Below, one piece after another: positions 7,734 to 15,589 of a stretch of 50,726 nucleotides of DNA (its first letter is position 1; each line of letters opens with the position of its first letter). The stretch covers positions 1 through 50,726 of the forward strand of contig VGAE01000011.1 in assembly GCA_016870975.1 (NCBI GenBank), given 5' to 3'. The position numbers were made by a program, and so were the translations under genes. Origin of the DNA: Actinomycetota bacterium. GTDB taxonomy: Bacteria; Actinomycetota; Actinomycetes; Nanopelagicales; Nanopelagicaceae. The notes under the pieces are model-generated. The model was not told the origin of the DNA. It saw only the letters and a program-made list of their open reading frames with translations, and did no database searches.

Positions 7734-9691
7734 CTTGGGAATCCTCCTGCTACGCCACCATCGACTGGAATTACTGAACCGGTTGTTCGCGATGATTCAT
7801 CGGAGAGCAGATAAGCAACGGAGCGTGCCACATCCTCAGAACGAACATGCACCTTTAAAAGATTCCGTTCTGCATAGAAATCCTCAAGCTCTTCTGGTTT
7901 GACGCCATGTTCCTTAGCTCGTTGTTCTCTCACGCCACCCTCCCAAAGTTTGCTGTTATCAAAAATAGCGTCGGGGTTTAATGCGTTGGCACGGATACCA
8001 GCAGCACCACCTTCTAAAGCTGCAATTCGCATTAGTTGAATCATCCCTGATTTCGATACGGAATAGCCACCAAATCCTGCTCCTGGTGCAAATGCATTCT
8101 TACTTGCGATGTAAACCAGACTACCGCCCATGCCTTGAGTGCGTAGCACCCTCATTCCATATTTAGTTAATAGGAATGCCGAAGTTAAATTAACTTCCAA
8201 ACCTTTCCGCCATGATTCAGGAGAAAGATCTTCAATTGTGCCTGCGACTGGAATACCGGCATTTAGAACCAATCCATCCAGCCCGCCAAAGTGCGAGATA
8301 GTCCCAGATATGGTCGACTCAACAATAGATTCAGTACTTTGATCGCCAACAATTAATAGCGGCTCTGAATACTTTCGCTCGCGCATCTCTTTTGCGGTCA
8401 CAGCAAGCCCATCTTTATCAAGATCGGCCAGAGTTAAGTTAGCTCCCAAACCTGCTAAATACAGGGCGATTCCACGACCAATTCCACTACCAGCGCCAGT
8501 TACTACATAAATCGCTCCTGCAAGTAGAGCTGGTTTGGGTTTCAATTTCAATTTGTAGAGCTCCATCGGCCAATAATCGAAACCAAAAATTTCGCTATCT
8601 GGCAGCGCCCGCGGTTTCGCGAAGCTATCTGCGACTAGAGCAGCAACCGAGTGGGAATGGAAGGCAATATCAGCCAACATCTTGGTTTCACTACTTGTTG
8701 TGGCCGCTGTAATTGCTCCTAGCCCTGGAACAAGAAATACTCGAGGATCGTTGCCATGGCTAACGTATCCCGGAGGCAAGAGCGAGCGATTCGCTTCAAA
8801 ATAATCGCTATATCGTTTCTGGTATAAAGTTACTGATTCTTCGAACGTATTTAGTGTGGTTACGCAAGACCAAGGTCTGATGCGGAGCATATGGTCAGCA
8901 CTCGAGGTGCCAGCTGCAATTACTTTAGGAAGATCTGGTCGATCCGCTACGGCTCTCAATCGTGTATCCGTTCTAAGAATTTGTCGCTTCCCAAGTTTGC
9001 CGCGCAATTTAAGTAGCAATTCTCTTATTTCAAATTCACTCAAATCTTGATGCTTAAACTCTGCTTTCGGTGGATTTTTAAGTGAATCGAGATACCTCTT
9101 TGCTTTAGCAACGGCAACCAAATTCTTCTCATAGCACTTATTGCTATCGTCATCCCAAACAATTAGTCCATGGTGCGCTAGAACTACGCACTCATAATCT
9201 TTAAGTTCTCCGACTGACTTTGATAATTGGAATCCAGGTCTGATCCAATCAACATAGGCAAAACCCTCGCCTAGCGCTTCTCTGACAGCCGCCCTGCCAT
9301 CTTCGTGATTAGTGAGTGCGCAGATTACGTCAGCATGGACATGATCGATATGGCGAGCCGGCAGAAATGCGTGAAGCAGAGTCTCAATTGAAGGTCGGCG
9401 CGCAGTTGGATCAACTAGCGCTCTTGTTACATAATCGACCATAGTTTCATCATCTAATTCATTCATCTTATTTAATGCGATTAACTCTTCAAGATATAGA
9501 GCTGGGTAATCGACCGCTTCACCATATTGCATATCGGCGCCTGAACCCTTTACCCAAAGCACGGCTCTATTTCGTCCTAGATGATCTTGAATCTCACCTT
9601 TTGCTGAAGTGTTTCCGCCGCCGTACACAACTAAATTCTGATCAGCGCCAAGTTTCTTAGATCGCTCAACTAGATTTTGCAATTCACTCAT
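7730..9691 (-). CDS. Bifunctional class II aldolase / short-chain dehydrogenase fusion
   Basis: 653 residues in two enzymes. Residues 1 to about 380 are a class II aldolase/adducin domain with zinc-ligand candidates H117 and H119 (DHVHAD) and H173-H174 (LAHHG). Residues from about 390 are a classical SDR with the nucleotide loop VVTGAGSGIGRG (396-407), NAG at 477-479 and the catalytic pair Y543/K547 in YSVSK. Proteins of this design are usually annotated as rhamnulose 1-phosphate aldolase/dehydrogenase, but no rhamnose isomerase or kinase is here. It overlaps mtnA by 4 bp, so a more likely substrate is the ketose 1-phosphate made by MtnA, split to DHAP and an aldehyde which the SDR half then reduces or oxidises (inference). 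Confidence 0.9.
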   Translation of the reverse strand: MSELQNLVERSKKLGADQNLVVYGGGNTSAKGEIQDHLGRNRAVLWVKGSGADMQYGEAVDYPALYLEELIALNKMNELDDETMVDYVTRALVDPTARRPSIETLLHAFLPARHIDHVHADVICALTNHEDGRAAVREALGEGFAYVDWIRPGFQLSKSVGELKDYECVVLAHHGLIVWDDDSNKCYEKNLVAVAKAKRYLDSLKNPPKAEFKHQDLSEFEIRELLLKLRGKLGKRQILRTDTRLRAVADRPDLPKVIAAGTSSADHMLRIRPWSCVTTLNTFEESVTLYQKRYSDYFEANRSLLPPGYVSHGNDPRVFLVPGLGAITAATTSSETKMLADIAFHSHSVAALVADSFAKPRALPDSEIFGFDYWPMELYKLKLKPKPALLAGAIYVVTGAGSGIGRGIALYLAGLGANLTLADLDKDGLAVTAKEMRERKYSEPLLIVGDQSTESIVESTISGTISHFGGLDGLVLNAGIPVAGTIEDLSPESWRKGLEVNLTSAFLLTKYGMRVLRTQGMGGSLVYIASKNAFAPGAGFGGYSVSKSGMIQLMRIAALEGGAAGIRANALNPDAIFDNSKLWEGGVREQRAKEHGVKPEELEDFYAERNLLKVHVRSEDVARSVAYLLSDESSRTTGSVIPVDGGVAGGFPR

Positions 9692-10698
9692 AGCGCTTCG
9701 CCCTCTTTAACACGATAAACCCTCTTGTCTGTGATTACCGCGGTTATGTATCTAGCGGGAGTTACGTCAAAAGCTGGGTTGTAAGTCTTTGAGCCAACCG
9801 GCGCCGTATTTACTCCTGCAAAAGAAGTTACTTCAGAATCAGAGCGGAATTCAATTTCAACACGGTCTCCGGAATCAATACTGCGATCAACTGTGGATTC
9901 AGGCGCAACAACCAAGAATGGAACCGCAACTTGATCTGCAGCGACGGCAACGGATAGCGAGCCTATTTTGTTCGCGCTATCACCATTTTTAGCGATGCGA
10001 TCTGCGCCAATCAATACCGCATCGATTAAGCCAGAGAAGAGGGCGCTAGCGGCCGCCCCATCTGGAAGTATTCGATACGGAATGCCTGCTTGTGCTAACT
10101 CCCAAGCGGTCAACCTTGAACCTTGTAGCAGTGGTCGGGTCTCGTCTGTGAAAACTTCCTCTATTAATCCGCGCGAGTGCAGTTCCCTCACAACGCCCAA
10201 CGCAGTTCCCCATTCGGTACTTGCCAGGGCTCCGGTGTTGCAATGAGTTAGAATTCGAAGTTTCTTCTCTCCCAATTTATTCACTAGGAAATCAGCGCCA
10301 ATTCTTCCCATCTCACGACAAGAGTTGGCATCATCATCCGCCAGTGCTAAAGCTTTCTCTAAAACTTTTTTAGATCCGCCTTCAATAAGCGGCTCTACTT
10401 GAGAGACTCCCCAAGCAAGATTTACGGCAGTAGGCCGGGCGTTCTTCAATTCTAAAATTGATTTCGCAATTGATTCTTTACTCCAATTTTCAGCTTCGGC
10501 ATTACGAAGAATTAGTGCGACACCTAGCGCGCCAGTCACCCCAAGGGCTGGTGCGCCGCGCACTGAGAGCCTCTGGATTGCTCCAACTAATTCTTTGGGA
10601 TCTCTAATTACGAGTTCACCAATCGTTCCGGGAAGTTTGGTCTGGTCAAGGAGATGGATGCTCCCACCATTAACTTCGCTCCAAGAGATCGTTCGCAT
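9688..10698 (-). CDS. mtnA: Methylthioribose-1-phosphate isomerase family protein
   Basis: 336 residues, full length for MtnA. The enzyme isomerises 5-methylthioribose 1-phosphate to the ribulose 1-phosphate form; relatives accept 5-deoxyribose or ribose phosphates. Visible are VRGAPALG (46-53), catalytic C153 in THCNTGALAS, and catalytic D233 in IGADRIAKNGDSANKIGS. It begins the operon mtnA-aldolase/SDR-cdd-deoA. The other classical methionine-salvage genes (mtnB, mtnC, mtnD) are absent in this window, so a full Met cycle is not indicated here. ATG at 10698 is 6 nt after a TAGGCT -10, so translation is probably leaderless. Confidence 0.92.
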   Translation of the reverse strand: MRTISWSEVNGGSIHLLDQTKLPGTIGELVIRDPKELVGAIQRLSVRGAPALGVTGALGVALILRNAEAENWSKESIAKSILELKNARPTAVNLAWGVSQVEPLIEGGSKKVLEKALALADDDANSCREMGRIGADFLVNKLGEKKLRILTHCNTGALASTEWGTALGVVRELHSRGLIEEVFTDETRPLLQGSRLTAWELAQAGIPYRILPDGAAASALFSGLIDAVLIGADRIAKNGDSANKIGSLSVAVAADQVAVPFLVVAPESTVDRSIDSGDRVEIEFRSDSEVTSFAGVNTAPVGSKTYNPAFDVTPARYITAVITDKRVYRVKEGEAL

Positions 10699-10704
10699 AC
10701 GGAG

Positions 10705-10710
10705 AGCCTA
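10705..10710 (-). promoter_or_regulatory. -10 element (TAGGCT) of the mtnA operon
   Basis: TAGGCT on the minus strand, then exactly 6 nt, then ATG of mtnA. A TTCAAA sequence 17 nt upstream could serve as a weak -35. No Shine-Dalgarno precedes mtnA, which supports a leaderless mRNA. Confidence 0.55.
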
Positions 10711-10744
10711 AACCCAGAGTTGAAGGTTTTGAACCGGTGCTTCG

Positions 10745-10758
10745 TTACATGATTGTAA
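10745..10758 (+). promoter_or_regulatory. Inverted repeat TTACA-N4-TGTAA, possible operator
   Basis: Perfect 5-bp arms in the divergent region between mtnA and the nucleoside transporter, about 35 bp upstream of the mtnA -10. Two further palindromes lie in the same 205-bp region. No regulator gene is adjacent, so the binding protein is unknown. Confidence 0.35.
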
Positions 10759-10812
10759 TGGGACGCGCATTTTTGAGAGGGCTCCCCTCTCTCGCCGGAT
10801 TTGTCTCTTGGA

Positions 10813-10818
10813 TAGGAT
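10813..10818 (+). promoter_or_regulatory. Weak -10 candidate (TAGGAT) for the nucleoside transporter
   Basis: The only TANNNT hexamer on the plus strand upstream of the binding-protein gene. No good -35 is seen. If used, it gives a leader of about 79 nt that includes both palindromes at 10856-10888. Confidence 0.25.
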
Positions 10819-10855
10819 TTCAATAACCAACCGACCTCTCCCCGGGGATGTTGGA

Positions 10856-10867
10856 AATCGATCGATT
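10856..10867 (+). promoter_or_regulatory. Perfect 12-bp palindrome, possible operator
   Basis: AATCGATCGATT reads the same on both strands and lies 36 bp before the start of the BMP binding-protein gene. A regulatory role is inference from symmetry and position. Confidence 0.35.
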
Positions 10868-10870
10868 ACC

Positions 10871-10888
10871 TGATGCTTAAGTGCATCA
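10871..10888 (+). promoter_or_regulatory. Inverted repeat TGATGC-N6-GCATCA, possible operator
   Basis: Perfect 6-bp arms around TTAAGT, ending just before the Shine-Dalgarno (GAGGAG) of the BMP binding-protein gene. The position suits a repressor site blocking transcription or a small hairpin near the ribosome binding site. Confidence 0.4.
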
Positions 10889-10903
10889 TATGAGAGGAGA
10901 TAC

Positions 10904-11935
10904 ATGTTCAAGCGCATTACAGCTGTACTAGCTGCATCTGCACTTGCGACCGTAGGTTTTGTTGCACCGTCACAGGCAGCATCAGAGGCAGACTGCGGTA
11001 AAGGAATTCGTCTATGCATCGGTCTCGTCACCGACACCGGAAAGGTTGATGACAAGTCATTTAACCAATCCGCTTGGAAAGGTGCACAAGATGGCGCGCA
11101 AGCAGTTGGTGGTTTCGCAAAATATATTGAAACTATCGATCCAAAAGACTATGCAAGCAATATCGGACAGTTTGCTACTAAGAGCTATGACGTAATTATT
11201 GGCGTCGGATTCTTGATGGCAGAGGCAATGACAACTGCAGCAAAGCAGTATCCAAAAATTAAATTTATCGGTGTCGATCAGTTCCAGGGTGCAACTATTT
11301 CCAACCTAACTGGATTGGTCTTCCCAGAAGATAAGGCTGGATTTCTTGCTGGTTATCTCGCTGGCCACCTAACGAAGTCTGGTAAAACTGGCGCAGTGCT
11401 TGGAACCGATGTCGTTCCACCAGTACGTTATTTCGGTGAGGGATATCGAAATGGCGTGGCATACGCTGCTATAGAGCTTGGTAAGAAATATCCAGCTACT
11501 CGACTCATCTACCACGCACCAGATAACGCATTCAACGACCCAGCATGGGGCGGTTCAACTGCACAGCAGTTACTCTCTCAGGGATTTGATGTGATCTTCG
11601 GAGCTGGTGGAAACACTGGTAACGGTGCTCTGCTCCGAATAGCTAAGAAGAAGAATGTCTATTGCATCGGTGTTGACTCTGATCAATGGGGAACTCTTCC
11701 TGAAGCGCGTCCATGTCTCGTCACTTCCGCAATGAAGTTGATTGATAAGGGCGTTGCCACTCTGATTCGACAAGCAAATAAGGGAACTCTCGCCGGCGGC
11801 AACTACTTTGGCGCTGTAGGGCTTGCTCCTTATCACGACTTCTCACGCAAGATCCCTGCTTCGGTTCAGAGCAAGGTAAAAGCGATTACTCCAAAGGTTT
11901 TAAATGGGACCGTCAAGACCGGAGTTAAGCTCTAA
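10904..11935 (+). CDS. BMP-family nucleoside ABC transporter, substrate-binding protein
   Basis: 343 residues. An N-terminal Sec signal peptide (about 25 residues, ending SQA-AS) is followed by a BMP/PnrA-type binding domain starting GLVTDTGKVDDKSFNQSAW, with a VGVGFLM-like segment and conserved GNTGNGALL near residue 240. The family binds nucleosides outside the membrane. No lipobox cysteine sits at the signal cleavage region, which is unusual for a Gram-positive binding protein. ATG at 10904 has a strong GAGGAG ribosome site. It is first in a plus-strand operon with two permeases, an ATPase and purine salvage enzymes. A hairpin follows the gene, probably letting it be made in excess. Confidence 0.92.
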   Translation: MFKRITAVLAASALATVGFVAPSQAASEADCGKGIRLCIGLVTDTGKVDDKSFNQSAWKGAQDGAQAVGGFAKYIETIDPKDYASNIGQFATKSYDVIIGVGFLMAEAMTTAAKQYPKIKFIGVDQFQGATISNLTGLVFPEDKAGFLAGYLAGHLTKSGKTGAVLGTDVVPPVRYFGEGYRNGVAYAAIELGKKYPATRLIYHAPDNAFNDPAWGGSTAQQLLSQGFDVIFGAGGNTGNGALLRIAKKKNVYCIGVDSDQWGTLPEARPCLVTSAMKLIDKGVATLIRQANKGTLAGGNYFGAVGLAPYHDFSRKIPASVQSKVKAITPKVLNGTVKTGVKL

Positions 11936-11959
11936 GAAGTTATAAGTAAGAATATGGCG

Positions 11960-11984
11960 GGTGCGTCTCGGCTCGAGGCGCACC
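11960..11984 (+). terminator. Intra-operon hairpin after the binding-protein gene, possible attenuator
   Basis: A 10-bp stem (one G-T pair) with loop GGCTC lies between the binding-protein stop and the first permease. Only a short mixed T/C stretch (TTCCTT) follows, so termination would be partial. Such hairpins can lower downstream expression or stabilise the upstream mRNA. Confidence 0.5.
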
Positions 11985-12039
11985 TTCCTTATTCCCATAA
12001 TTCAGAGATATAGTCCGCGAAGTAAATTCGAGGAGTTAG

Positions 12040-13104
12040 ATGAAATCTCAGAAGTCCAGTTCGCTATTACTTGGACCATTTCTAATTCCCGTCCTATCTG
12101 TAATTGTTGCTCTAGCAATTGGTGGCATCCTGGTTTACATGCAAGGATCAAATCCGTTGCTTGCTTATCGAGTTCTCTTTACAACTGCTTTTGGTTCTCT
12201 AGACGGAATAGCAACGACGCTGGCAAAAGCTACTCCGCTAGTTCTCAGCGGATTGGCGGTGGCAATCTGCCTTCGCGCTGGCTTATTTAATATCGGTGCA
12301 CAAGGCCAATTGATTTCAGGCGCGCTCGCCTCCGCTTGGGCGGGATATAACTTTGTTGGCCTTCCTATGTTTGTTCATATTCCGCTCGCTCTCTTGTTTG
12401 GCGCATTTTTTGGAGCTTTGGTCGCATTGATTGCAGGTGTTTTGAAGGCTTATCGAGGAGTCCATGAAGTCATAACCACAATCATGTTAAACAGTATTGT
12501 GATTGCGCTTGCCGATTACCTAGCGAGTACGCCTTTTAAAGAGCCAGATCAACCTTTAACTCGAACTCCCAAAATTGAGGATAGCGCAAGAATTCCTGAT
12601 GTATTTGGACTGCCACTTGGCTTCTTTATCGCCGTTATTGTTTCTTATATTTTCTGGTGGATTCTCAAGAACACGACAACCGGTTTCCGAATTGAAACTA
12701 ATGGGCGTAACAAGAACGCTGGTTGGTACGCTGGAATTTCCATAAAAAGAGTAATCATTTTGAGTATGGTGCTCGGCGGCGCCGTAGCAGGAGTAGCCGG
12801 TGCGATTGAAACGCTAAGTATTGTCGGCAGATTCGAACCGGCTTTTAACGCCGGCTTAGGTTTTGATGGAATCACAGTTGCACTCCTTGCTCGTGCAAAT
12901 CCTTTAGGCGTGATCCCGGCCGCGATTGTCATCGGCGGAATGAGAGCAAGCGGTTCAACTGTCCAATTTGAAGCGGGAGTTGCTCCAGAAATTGTTGATC
13001 TTTTATTAGCTTTGATTCTCTTCTTTGTCACCGCCCCACTCCTTGCCAAGTTCTTCCGGAAAAAGAGTGAGGAAGTTGCTGTTGCTAGCGGATGGGGTAA
13101 GTGA
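12040..13104 (+). CDS. BMP-type nucleoside ABC transporter permease 1
   Basis: 354 residues with about eight to nine hydrophobic membrane segments. The cytoplasmic loop CLRAGLFNIGAQGQL near residue 85 is the signature of the larger permease in BMP-type systems (YufP/NupP-like) and of the wider branched-chain permease family. ATG at 12040 has a GAGGAG ribosome site. The next gene overlaps its TGA by one base. With the second permease it should form the membrane channel for the preceding nucleoside-binding protein. Confidence 0.92.
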   Translation: MKSQKSSSLLLGPFLIPVLSVIVALAIGGILVYMQGSNPLLAYRVLFTTAFGSLDGIATTLAKATPLVLSGLAVAICLRAGLFNIGAQGQLISGALASAWAGYNFVGLPMFVHIPLALLFGAFFGALVALIAGVLKAYRGVHEVITTIMLNSIVIALADYLASTPFKEPDQPLTRTPKIEDSARIPDVFGLPLGFFIAVIVSYIFWWILKNTTTGFRIETNGRNKNAGWYAGISIKRVIILSMVLGGAVAGVAGAIETLSIVGRFEPAFNAGLGFDGITVALLARANPLGVIPAAIVIGGMRASGSTVQFEAGVAPEIVDLLLALILFFVTAPLLAKFFRKKSEEVAVASGWGK

Positions 13105-14084
13105 TGCGAATCCAAACTAGATATCTTGTGGCGATTTTCTCACTTCTTGCTTTTGCTTACTTTTATTCACGCGATGGTTTAGTAACGACTTCGGTCGTCT
13201 ATACCGCAATTCAATTTGCGCTACCGCTCGCTCTGGCAGCGATGGTTGGTGTTATGTGTGAACGGACTGGCGTTGTTAATATCGGGATTGAAGGAACGAT
13301 GCTGATCTCGGCCTTCTCAGCATTTTTTATTGGTGCCATAGTTCAGGACACAGTAATTGGTCTAGTCACCGGAATCGCGACTGGAATGGTCGTAGGATTA
13401 CTGCTGGCCTTGATGTCGGTATCTTGGAAAATGGATCAAATTATCGCTGGGGTAATCATAAACATTATGGCGGCTGGTCTTACTTCATTTCTTTACAGCC
13501 AAAATTATTCAATTCCATCTACGCTCTCTCCGATTGATATCCCGATAATTGGAACTTGGCCGATTATCGGACCGATCATCTCTTTCCATGGACCAATCAC
13601 TTACTTTGGAATACTTTTCATCATCGGTCTCTGGGTGGCTCTCTACAAAACGCCTTGGGGCTTGCGATCCCGCGCCGTTGGCGAGCATCCTTCTAGCGCG
13701 GACACTGCCGGAGTATCGGTAATTAAATTGCGATATCTCAACGTAACTTTGGCCGGAGCTGTTGGCGGCTTAGCGGGTTCATATCTTGCACTCGAAGCAG
13801 TTGGAATTTTCGAACGTGGCTTTACCGCTGGAAAAGGTTTTACGGCGCTAGCGATCATGATTTTTGGACGCTGGAATCCCTTGGGCGCATTTGCTGCCGC
13901 AATTTTCTTCGGTCTCGCGCAAGCTGTAACAAACCAATTAATGATTGATGAAGTTGTCCAGATTCCACAGCAATTTATAAATATGTTGCCATATGTTCTA
14001 ACGATCGCGATTTTGGCAATTTCTGCTGGAAAAGTGCGGCCTCCGGCAGCCGAAGGTATCCCTTATGAGAAGGAGAAGGCATGA
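13104..14084 (+). CDS. BMP-type nucleoside ABC transporter permease 2
   Basis: 326 residues, strongly hydrophobic throughout, with the loop CERTGVVNIGIEGTMLI near residue 50, typical of the smaller BMP-system permease (YufQ/NupQ-like). I prefer ATG at 13104, which overlaps the previous stop as TGATG; a GTG three bases earlier is also in frame. It ends in an ATGA overlap with the ATPase gene. Confidence 0.92.
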   Translation: MRIQTRYLVAIFSLLAFAYFYSRDGLVTTSVVYTAIQFALPLALAAMVGVMCERTGVVNIGIEGTMLISAFSAFFIGAIVQDTVIGLVTGIATGMVVGLLLALMSVSWKMDQIIAGVIINIMAAGLTSFLYSQNYSIPSTLSPIDIPIIGTWPIIGPIISFHGPITYFGILFIIGLWVALYKTPWGLRSRAVGEHPSSADTAGVSVIKLRYLNVTLAGAVGGLAGSYLALEAVGIFERGFTAGKGFTALAIMIFGRWNPLGAFAAAIFFGLAQAVTNQLMIDEVVQIPQQFINMLPYVLTIAILAISAGKVRPPAAEGIPYEKEKA

Positions 14085-15589
14085 GCCAACTCCTTGAAAT
14101 TGAAAATCTCACTAAATTTTTTGGCAGCGTTCATGCTAATGACCAGATCTCTCTATCAGTAGCGCCCGGTGAAATAGTTGCACTTCTCGGTGAGAATGGT
14201 GCTGGTAAGTCAACGCTAGTGAAATCTGTCTTTGGCTTAGTCAAACCTGATTCAGGGACTATTAAAGTAAAAGGAAAAGAGATTCCATACGGCGATACTG
14301 CGACCGCAATTACAAATGGAGTAGGTATGGTCCATCAGCATTTTCAACTCGTACCTGTGATGACTGTGACTGAGAATCTAATCCTCGGCGATGAACCAAC
14401 TTCAACTGGATTTATAAAAATGCGAAAGGCTCGAAAAGATGCCGAAGAGATTTCAGAGCGTTTTGGACTCGCAGTAAATCCTGATGCGGTGATTGAAGAT
14501 CTCCCCGTCGGTATGGCGCAGCGGGTTGAAATCTTGAAGGCGCTACGGCGCGATGTGAGCTTGCTTATTCTAGATGAGCCAACCGCCGTGCTGACTCCAC
14601 AAGAGACTGATGAACTATTGGAAGTATTGCGAAATCTTGCGAAGAAAGGTGTGGGGGTTCTCTTCATCACTCATAAGTTACGTGAGGTTATGGCAGTTGC
14701 AGATCGTGTTGTCGTCTTGCGCAACGGAAAATTAGTTGGAACGACTTCTCCAAAGGAAAGTAGTGAGGCGAAGTTGGCCCAGATGATGGTTGGAAGAGAA
14801 GTTGTTCTTGATGTTGAGAAAGATATTGCAACGCCAGGTCAGGCCGCTCTAATTGTCTCTGGAATGAGCGTTCTTGATGATCGTAAATTGGAGGCGGTAA
14901 AGGCGATCTCCTTCGAAGTGAAATCAGGTGAAATTCTGGGAATAGCCGGTGTTGAGGGAAATGGTCAGCGTGAGTTGGTTGAAGCAATCTGCGGCATGCG
15001 GAATCGCATTTCAGGAAGTGTTCGCTTACTCGGAAGCGATCTACCAAATCTAAATCCAAAGGCGGCTCATCAGGCCGGAATTTCGCATATTCCGGAGGAT
15101 CGAGAGAAGCATGGCCTAGTGAGCTCATATTCCATCGCTGAGAATCTCGTACTAAATCGATACGACGAGATACCTTTTGCGAATGGTTGGTTAAGAAACC
15201 TTTCTGCAGTTTCAGATAATGGCGCGAAACTAGTATCCGATTTCGATATAAGGACTCCTTCAGCCAGCCTTCCAGCAAGTTCACTTTCTGGCGGAAATAA
15301 ACAGAAGACCGTGGTTGCTCGCGAGTTAAGTCAGGACAGGAAAGTTGTTGTAGCTGCGCAACCAACGCGTGGTGTTGACGTTGGTTCAATTGAATTTATA
15401 CATAAGCAATTAATTGCTGCCCGAGATAAAGGAGCGGCAATACTTTTGGTATCGGCCGAATTAGATGAGGTGCTCTCGCTCTCTGATCGCATTGCTGTCA
15501 TTTATGGTGGAAAAATTGTGGCGACCTTTAATTCAAAGAGTGCCGACCGTGCTGAAATTGGCCGGTTGATGGCAGGTTCGCAAGCTTGA
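14081..15589 (+). CDS. BMP-type nucleoside ABC transporter, double ATPase
   Basis: 502 residues holding two ABC domains, as in RbsA/NupO/YufO-type ATPases. The first has Walker A GENGAGKS, a degenerate signature (LPVGMAQRVEI) and Walker B LLILDEPTAVL. The second has a degenerate Walker A (GVEGNGQRE), a good LSGGNKQK signature, and a Walker B-like VVVAAQPTRGVD. This asymmetry is normal for the family. It is preceded by AAGGAGAAGG and overlaps the permease by 4 bp, and overlaps the phosphorylase start by 4 bp (TTGA), linking uptake directly with phosphorolysis. Confidence 0.93.
   Translation: MSQLLEIENLTKFFGSVHANDQISLSVAPGEIVALLGENGAGKSTLVKSVFGLVKPDSGTIKVKGKEIPYGDTATAITNGVGMVHQHFQLVPVMTVTENLILGDEPTSTGFIKMRKARKDAEEISERFGLAVNPDAVIEDLPVGMAQRVEILKALRRDVSLLILDEPTAVLTPQETDELLEVLRNLAKKGVGVLFITHKLREVMAVADRVVVLRNGKLVGTTSPKESSEAKLAQMMVGREVVLDVEKDIATPGQAALIVSGMSVLDDRKLEAVKAISFEVKSGEILGIAGVEGNGQRELVEAICGMRNRISGSVRLLGSDLPNLNPKAAHQAGISHIPEDREKHGLVSSYSIAENLVLNRYDEIPFANGWLRNLSAVSDNGAKLVSDFDIRTPSASLPASSLSGGNKQKTVVARELSQDRKVVVAAQPTRGVDVGSIEFIHKQLIAARDKGAAILLVSAELDEVLSLSDRIAVIYGGKIVATFNSKSADRAEIGRLMAGSQA

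Noticed and set aside
7730-9691. Calling the aldolase/SDR fusion rhamnulose 1-phosphate aldolase (rhaD)
   Set aside because: The architecture matches that annotation, but no rhamnose genes are present and the gene is coupled to mtnA; left as an unresolved substrate.
10775-10791. GAGAGGG-CTC-CCCTCTC hairpin as a terminator
   Set aside because: Symmetric and stable, but no gene ends before it on either strand and the T-run precedes rather than follows the stem on the plus strand.
12645-13115. 156-residue minus-strand frame opposite the BMP permease
   Set aside because: Antisense shadow; the permease is coupled on both sides in an operon.
14688-15389. 233-residue minus-strand frame inside the nucleoside transporter ATPase
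   Set aside because: Antisense shadow of a gene with clear ABC motifs; no recognisable domain and no promoter or ribosome site.
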